Origin: Paracoccaceae bacterium
GTDB taxonomy: Bacteria; Pseudomonadota; Alphaproteobacteria; Rhodobacterales; Rhodobacteraceae
Reading direction: 5' to 3'
Length of the DNA: 60,586 bases
Assembly (NCBI GenBank): GCA_030066905.1
Contig: JASJAR010000041.1
Coordinates: 1-60,586 of the forward strand
Below the pieces are notes generated by a model. The model saw only the letters and a program-made list of their open reading frames with translations. It ran no database searches and was not told the DNA's origin. Of this stretch, positions 54,586 through 60,586 are shown piece by piece; the stretch's first letter is position 1; every line of letters starts with the position of its first letter. The translations under genes and the position numbers were made by a program.

Positions 54586-55593
54586 TCAATTCGCGATTAG
54601 GCGCTCGGGGATTTCGATCCCCTGTTCGCGGTAGTAGCGCGCCGCACCGGGATGCAGCGGAACCGGCAGGCCGTTGATCGCCACTTCGAGGCTCATCGCC
54701 GTCGTCGCGGGGTGGATCGCGTTGAGGAAGGGCAGGTTCTCGTAGATCGTCTTGGTGATCTGGTAGACATGCTCTTCGGGGATGTCGGCATGGGTCGCGA
54801 GGAAGTTGGGCTGGGCGATGGTGTTGATGTCTTCTTCCTGGCCCGGATAGGTGCCCGCATCGATCACGTAGCGGAACCACAGGCCCCGGTCGCCATCGGC
54901 CTGCATGAGTTCCTCGTCGGTGAATTCGAGGATCTTCACGTCATCGCCCGCACTCGCCATCAGCTGGCTCACCGCCCCCACCGGGTCGCCCGCGGGCGTC
55001 GAGATGCCCTCGGCCTGACCGTTCTGAAGCGCTTCGGCCGACGGGCCGTAACCGCCCTCGACAAGGGTGAAATCCTCAAAGAGGTCGACGTCGAAATTGG
55101 CGAGGATCGCCGCGTTCGACCCGATCGTGCCGGAGTTCTGGCGCCCCAGAGCGGCGTTCATACCCTGGATTTTCAGGAAATCCGAGAACGTGCCGGTCTC
55201 GACATGCTTGGTCGACAGGATGAAGTGCTCGACATTCGGCCAAAGCAGCGTCACCGAGCGGAGGTGCTCCTGCGGCCCGTCTGCCTCGACGGGCCCGGTG
55301 CCGGTGGCGGCGTAATAGCCGAAAAGCCCCTGAAGAATACCAAACTGCGCCTCGCCCTCGCGCAGAAGCCGGACGTTCTCGCCCGAGCCCGCCGAGGAAA
55401 TCGCGTTCATCCCGATCTTCTGGCGCGGTTCGAGCTTCACCTTGGTGAGCGTGGCAAGGGCGACGCCGACCGGGTAGTAGGTGCCGCCCGTCGATGCGGT
55501 GGCAAGAATGTAGTTGGCGCCGTCCTGGGCCTGCGCGGCCCCGCCGAACGCCATCGACACCGCGGCGGCGGCGGCAAGAACTGTATGCTTCAT
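54586..55593 (-). CDS. TAXI-family TRAP transporter solute-binding protein
   Basis: 335-residue periplasmic binding protein: signal peptide ~1-22 (AAAAAVSMAFGGAAQA), then ILATASTGGTYYPVGVALAT, the diagnostic start of the TAXI family. NAISSAGSGENVRLLREGEA and RQNSGTIGSNAAILANFDVD further support it. TAXI substrates that have been tested include glutamate, alpha-hydroxy acids and others; this one is unknown. Its location beside glnA-glnB would fit an amino-acid substrate, but its proximity to dddP allows a dicarboxylate or organosulfur compound. Confidence 0.92.
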   Translation of the reverse strand: MKHTVLAAAAAVSMAFGGAAQAQDGANYILATASTGGTYYPVGVALATLTKVKLEPRQKIGMNAISSAGSGENVRLLREGEAQFGILQGLFGYYAATGTGPVEADGPQEHLRSVTLLWPNVEHFILSTKHVETGTFSDFLKIQGMNAALGRQNSGTIGSNAAILANFDVDLFEDFTLVEGGYGPSAEALQNGQAEGISTPAGDPVGAVSQLMASAGDDVKILEFTDEELMQADGDRGLWFRYVIDAGTYPGQEEDINTIAQPNFLATHADIPEEHVYQITKTIYENLPFLNAIHPATTAMSLEVAINGLPVPLHPGAARYYREQGIEIPERLIAN

Positions 55594-55694
55594 GGAAGCC
55601 TCCCCTTTGTTATCTGAGGTAAATGATAAGGCTTTTGCCGGGAATTCAAGGCGATTTGCCGGTCCGGGAAGACGGTCCGCGGTGCCGGGCGACG

Positions 55695-55725
55695 AAAAAG
55701 GGCGCCGCATGGGCGCCCTTTTTTT
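55695..55725 (-). terminator. Intrinsic terminator after glnA (usable in both directions)
   Basis: AAAAA GGGCGCC GCAT GGGCGCCC TTTTTTT: a 7-bp GC stem with A-run and T-run on the two sides, 26 bp after the glnA stop codon. Confidence 0.9.
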
Positions 55726-55751
55726 GGATCTTCGCTGTCCCGTCTGCGGGC

Positions 55752-57158
55752 TTACACCCCGTAATAGAGCTTGAACTCCATCGGGTGCGGCGTGTGCTCG
55801 TAGGCGTAGATCTCTTCCCACTTGAGCTCCATGTAGCCTTCGATCTGGTCCTTGGTGAAGACGTCGCCGGCCAGAAGGAAGTCCATATCGGCTTCGAGCT
55901 CGTCCATCGCCTCGCGCAAGGACGCGCAGACCGTCGGGATGCCTTCGAGCTCCTCGGGCGGAAGGTCGTAAAGGTCCTTGTCCATCGCATCGCCGGGGTC
56001 GATCTTGTTCTTGATCCCGTCGAGACCGGCCATGAGAAGCGCGGCAAAGCAGAGATAGGGGTTGGCCGAAGGGTCCGGGAACCGGGCCTCCACGCGCTTG
56101 GCCTTGGGGCTTTCGGCCCATGGAATCCGCACGCAGCCCGAGCGGTTCCGCGCCGAATAGGCGCGGAGCACCGGAGCCTCGAAGCCCGGGATCAGGCGCT
56201 TGTAGGAGTTCGTGGACGGGTTGGTGAAGGCGTTGAGCGCCTTTGCATGCTTCAAAAGCCCGCCGATATACCACAGCGCTTCTTGCGAGAGATCGGCGTA
56301 TTTGTCGCCGGCAAAGAGAGGCTTGCCGTCCTTCCAGATCGACTGGTTGACATGCATGCCGGTGCCGTTGTCGCCCGCGATGGGCTTCGGCATGAAGGTC
56401 GCCGACTTTCCGTAGGCGTGCGCGACGTTGTGGATGACGTATTTGTATTTCTGAAGCTCGTCGCCCTGCTGGGTGAGCGGGGCGAAGATCAGCCCCAGCT
56501 CATGCTGACAGCTCGCCACCTCGTGGTGGTGCTTGTCGACCGTCATGCCCATCCGCTTCATCGTCGAGAGCATTTCCGAGCGGATGTCCTGGCCGTCATC
56601 GATGGGCGGGACGGGGAAGTAGCCGCCCTTCACGCCGGGCCGGTGGCCCATATTGCCCATCTCGTATTCGGTGTCGGTGTTCCAGGAGGCGTCGATGGCG
56701 TCGACCTCGTAGGAAACCTTGTTCATCTCCACCGAGAAGCGGACGTCGTCGAAGAGAAAGAACTCCGCTTCGGGGCCGAAATAGGCCGTGTCGCCGATGC
56801 CGGTGGATTTGAGGTAGGCCTCTGCCAGAAGCGCGGTACCGCGCGGGTCGCGGTTATAGGGCTCGTTGGTGTCGGGTTCGAGCACCGTGCAATGCACCGC
56901 CAGCGTCTTTTCGGCGTAGAACGGATCCATATAGGCGCTCTCGGTGTCCGGCATCAGCTTCATGTCGGACTGGTCGATCGACTTCCAGCCGGCAATCGAG
57001 GAGCCGTCGAACATGAAGCCTTCGTCGAGGAAGTCCTCATCCACCTGATCGGACATCACGGTCACGTGCTGGAGCTTGCCCCTTGGGTCCGTGAAGCGGA
57101 TGTCGACGTATTCGACCTCCTCGTCCGTCAGGGTCTTCAGAACGTCTGCTTTACTCAT
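55752..57158 (-). CDS. glnA: Glutamine synthetase, type I
   Basis: 468-residue dodecameric enzyme making glutamine from glutamate, ammonia and ATP, the key ammonium-assimilation step. Features: [17 protein letters not shown] at the N-terminus, [30 protein letters not shown], the ATP-binding [17 protein letters not shown] and [14 protein letters not shown]. The adenylylation tyrosine is present in [11 protein letters not shown], so GlnE-type control is expected. Starts 39 bp after the glnB stop and ends at a strong intrinsic terminator. Confidence 0.97.
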   Translation of the reverse strand: MSKADVLKTLTDEEVEYVDIRFTDPRGKLQHVTVMSDQVDEDFLDEGFMFDGSSIAGWKSIDQSDMKLMPDTESAYMDPFYAEKTLAVHCTVLEPDTNEPYNRDPRGTALLAEAYLKSTGIGDTAYFGPEAEFFLFDDVRFSVEMNKVSYEVDAIDASWNTDTEYEMGNMGHRPGVKGGYFPVPPIDDGQDIRSEMLSTMKRMGMTVDKHHHEVASCQHELGLIFAPLTQQGDELQKYKYVIHNVAHAYGKSATFMPKPIAGDNGTGMHVNQSIWKDGKPLFAGDKYADLSQEALWYIGGLLKHAKALNAFTNPSTNSYKRLIPGFEAPVLRAYSARNRSGCVRIPWAESPKAKRVEARFPDPSANPYLCFAALLMAGLDGIKNKIDPGDAMDKDLYDLPPEELEGIPTVCASLREAMDELEADMDFLLAGDVFTKDQIEGYMELKWEEIYAYEHTPHPMEFKLYYGV

Positions 57159-57197
57159 TTTGTGGGTCTTCCTCGCCTTCGTTTCGGAGTTCTTGGT

Positions 57198-59558
<2,361 letters not shown>

Positions 59559-59563
59559 GGCCC

Positions 59564-59617
59564 TGCCAGACGACGTGCCATACGTTTTGCAGACGCTTTG
59601 CCATACACTTGGCAGAC
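59564..59617 (+). repeat. Phased octamer array, copy B (upstream of tRNA-Leu)
   Basis: Octamers start at 59564 (TGCCAGAC), 59576 (TGCCATAC), 59587 (TTGCAGAC), 59599 (TGCCATAC) and 59610 (TGGCAGAC): spacing 12-11-12-11, the same as copy A at 8685-8738. It begins 5 bp after the nnr stop and ends 32 bp before the tRNA. Confidence 0.75.
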
Positions 59618-59649
59618 AGCCGGTTTCGGCCTAAACCGCACCGGGACAT

Positions 59650-59734
59650 GCGGGTGTGGCGGAACTGGTAGACGCACCAGATTTAGGTTCTGGCGCCGCA
59701 AGGCGTGGAGGTTCGAGTCCTCTCACCCGCACCA
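59650..59734 (+). tRNA. tRNA-Leu (anticodon UAG)
   Basis: 85-nt tRNA. Acceptor arm GCGGGTG (59650-59656) pairs with CACCCGC (59724-59730); discriminator A and an encoded CCA follow. The D-arm contains GGCGGAACTGGTAGACGC. The anticodon stem CCAGA/TCTGG encloses loop TTTAGGT with anticodon TAG. A long variable arm, as required for class II tRNA-Leu, and GGTTCGAGTCC T-arm are present. A Leu tRNA reading CUA/CUN. Confidence 0.96.
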
Positions 59735-59910
59735 CATTCTATCGGCCTGCCGCCAGCGGCTGCTTGAGGCCGGCGATGGTCGCCCGCCGCCTTCGGTGAC
59801 GATGCCCCGTGCGGCATGACCTCGGCGCTGCACGCCCCCGCGTTTACCCACGATTAGCACCCTGGCGCTATGAGCGTGGCCGTCTTGCCGCCTTTGGGAG
59901 AGGATGTTCG

Positions 59911-60586
59911 ATGCTTCGGTTGATAATCAGTCTCGCGGCGGTCGCTGCGCTCGGGCCGCTCGCGCCGGCACCGGCGGGGGCGGACGGGATCTCGGCCGCC
60001 GAGGACGGTGCCCGCAAGATCAACGTTTCGGGCCGTCAGCGGATGCTGACCCAGCGGATGGCCAAGGCGGTGTGCTTCTACCGGCTTGGCATCGAGCCCG
60101 AACGGCATCGGGAGATGGCGCTTGCCGCCCACGAGCTTTACGACCGGTCGCTCGCGGCGCTCATCGACGGCGATCCCGACATGGGTCTTCTGCCCGAGAG
60201 GAATTCGAGGGCCGAGGTGCAATTGCGGCTGGCCGAGGAGCTGTGGGCGGATTTCGGGCCCGCCGTGAAGGCCGCCCTTGCCGAGGACGACGCGGCGGCG
60301 GCCGAGACGGTGCGGGCGACGAATGTTCGGCTCCTTGAGCAATCCAACAAGGCGGTATCGGCGCTTGTGATCGCCCATGGAAGCGCCGAGGTCGCGCCAG
60401 ATGTCGCGATTGCGATCAACGTCGCCGGGCGGCAGCGGATGCTGTCGCAGCGGATGTCGAAGGAGTTCTGCAGCCTCGCCACGGGCGGCGCGGGCGAGGA
60501 ATTGCGGGAGACGCTGGCGGAAACGGTGGCGCTCTTCGAGGCCTCCCATGCGGGGTTGGTCGATGGCGACCCGGTGCTTGGCGTAA
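59911..60586 (+). CDS. Secreted PilJ-type sensor domain protein (right-truncated by the window)
   Basis: Reading frame from ATG at 59911 (7-nt after GAGAGG) continues to the window end, at least 225 residues. A signal peptide of about 26 residues (LRLIISLAAVAALGPLAPAP) is followed by two copies of a motif typical of the type IV pili methyl-accepting chemotaxis transducer N-terminal (PilJ) domain: INVSGRQRMLTQRMAKAVC and INVAGRQRMLSQRMSKEFC, about 115 residues apart. Such domains sense nitrate/nitrite or other small ligands in some proteins. No membrane helix or output domain is seen before the end. The other half lies outside the window. Confidence 0.85.
   Translation, partial: MLRLIISLAAVAALGPLAPAPAGADGISAAEDGARKINVSGRQRMLTQRMAKAVCFYRLGIEPERHREMALAAHELYDRSLAALIDGDPDMGLLPERNSRAEVQLRLAEELWADFGPAVKAALAEDDAAAAETVRATNVRLLEQSNKAVSALVIAHGSAEVAPDVAIAINVAGRQRMLSQRMSKEFCSLATGGAGEELRETLAETVALFEASHAGLVDGDPVLGV

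Overview
The window is GC-rich DNA from an alphaproteobacterium, almost certainly a member of the Rhodobacterales (Rhodobacteraceae/Roseobacteraceae, marine roseobacter type). The pointers are a full-length DMSP lyase gene (dddP), heterotetrameric sarcosine oxidase (soxBDAG), cytochrome c maturation genes in the alphaproteobacterial arrangement, a glnB-glnA pair, an isolated fliG, and small family-restricted proteins (DUF1289, DUF6314, Mth938-like). Both edges cut genes: a DUF932-family fragment runs off the left side and a PilJ-domain protein off the right.

Left end (1-2.2 kb): one end of an integrated mobile element. It holds a 5'-truncated DUF932 fragment, an AT-richer secreted protein gene and a tyrosine recombinase that abuts the 5' end of dusA, a known integration target. 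The first codons of dusA are AT-rich and look element-derived.

2.2-14.5 kb: dusA and a putative 2OG-Fe(II) oxygenase; DUF1289-ruvX-ccmI on the minus strand, overlapping by a few bases; the sarcosine oxidase genes (glycine betaine/sarcosine demethylation to one-carbon units and H2O2), interrupted between soxB and soxD by about 1 kb of unrelated DNA; then sodB and a host-attachment family gene. 14.5-25.7 kb: LOG-family hydrolase, LysM protein, Atm1-type ABC exporter, a tandem palindrome array, a Bcr/CflA-type MFS pump, and an RND pump plus adaptor with a palindromic operator candidate in its promoter.

25.8-39 kb is mostly core: YfgM-like protein-bamB-der (outer-membrane assembly and ribosome biogenesis), serS, yajC-secD-secF (protein export), and ccmABCDG (heme export and cytochrome c maturation; ccmI lies 30 kb away). 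39-48.6 kb: acnA, DUF1223, a divergent LpxL-type acyltransferase, fliG, two small secreted proteins sharing a motif, purB, DUF6314 and bioY. 48.9-60.6 kb: an alpha/beta hydrolase-OsmC fusion, dddP, a TAXI-type TRAP transporter, glnA-glnB (ammonium assimilation and nitrogen sensing), nnr (NAD(P)HX repair), tRNA-Leu(UAG) and the PilJ protein.

Repeats are the most unusual layer. A two-palindrome intergenic element recurs at least ten times: about four copies in tandem at 18.8-19.3 kb, and one degenerate copy inside the nnr reading frame. A second repeat (GGAGTATTTT core) occurs three times. A third, so far unexplained, is a 54-bp array of five octamers spaced 12-11-12-11 nt. It occurs twice with identical geometry, just upstream of soxD and just upstream of the tRNA. 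All assignments are from reading the sequence; no database search was run.
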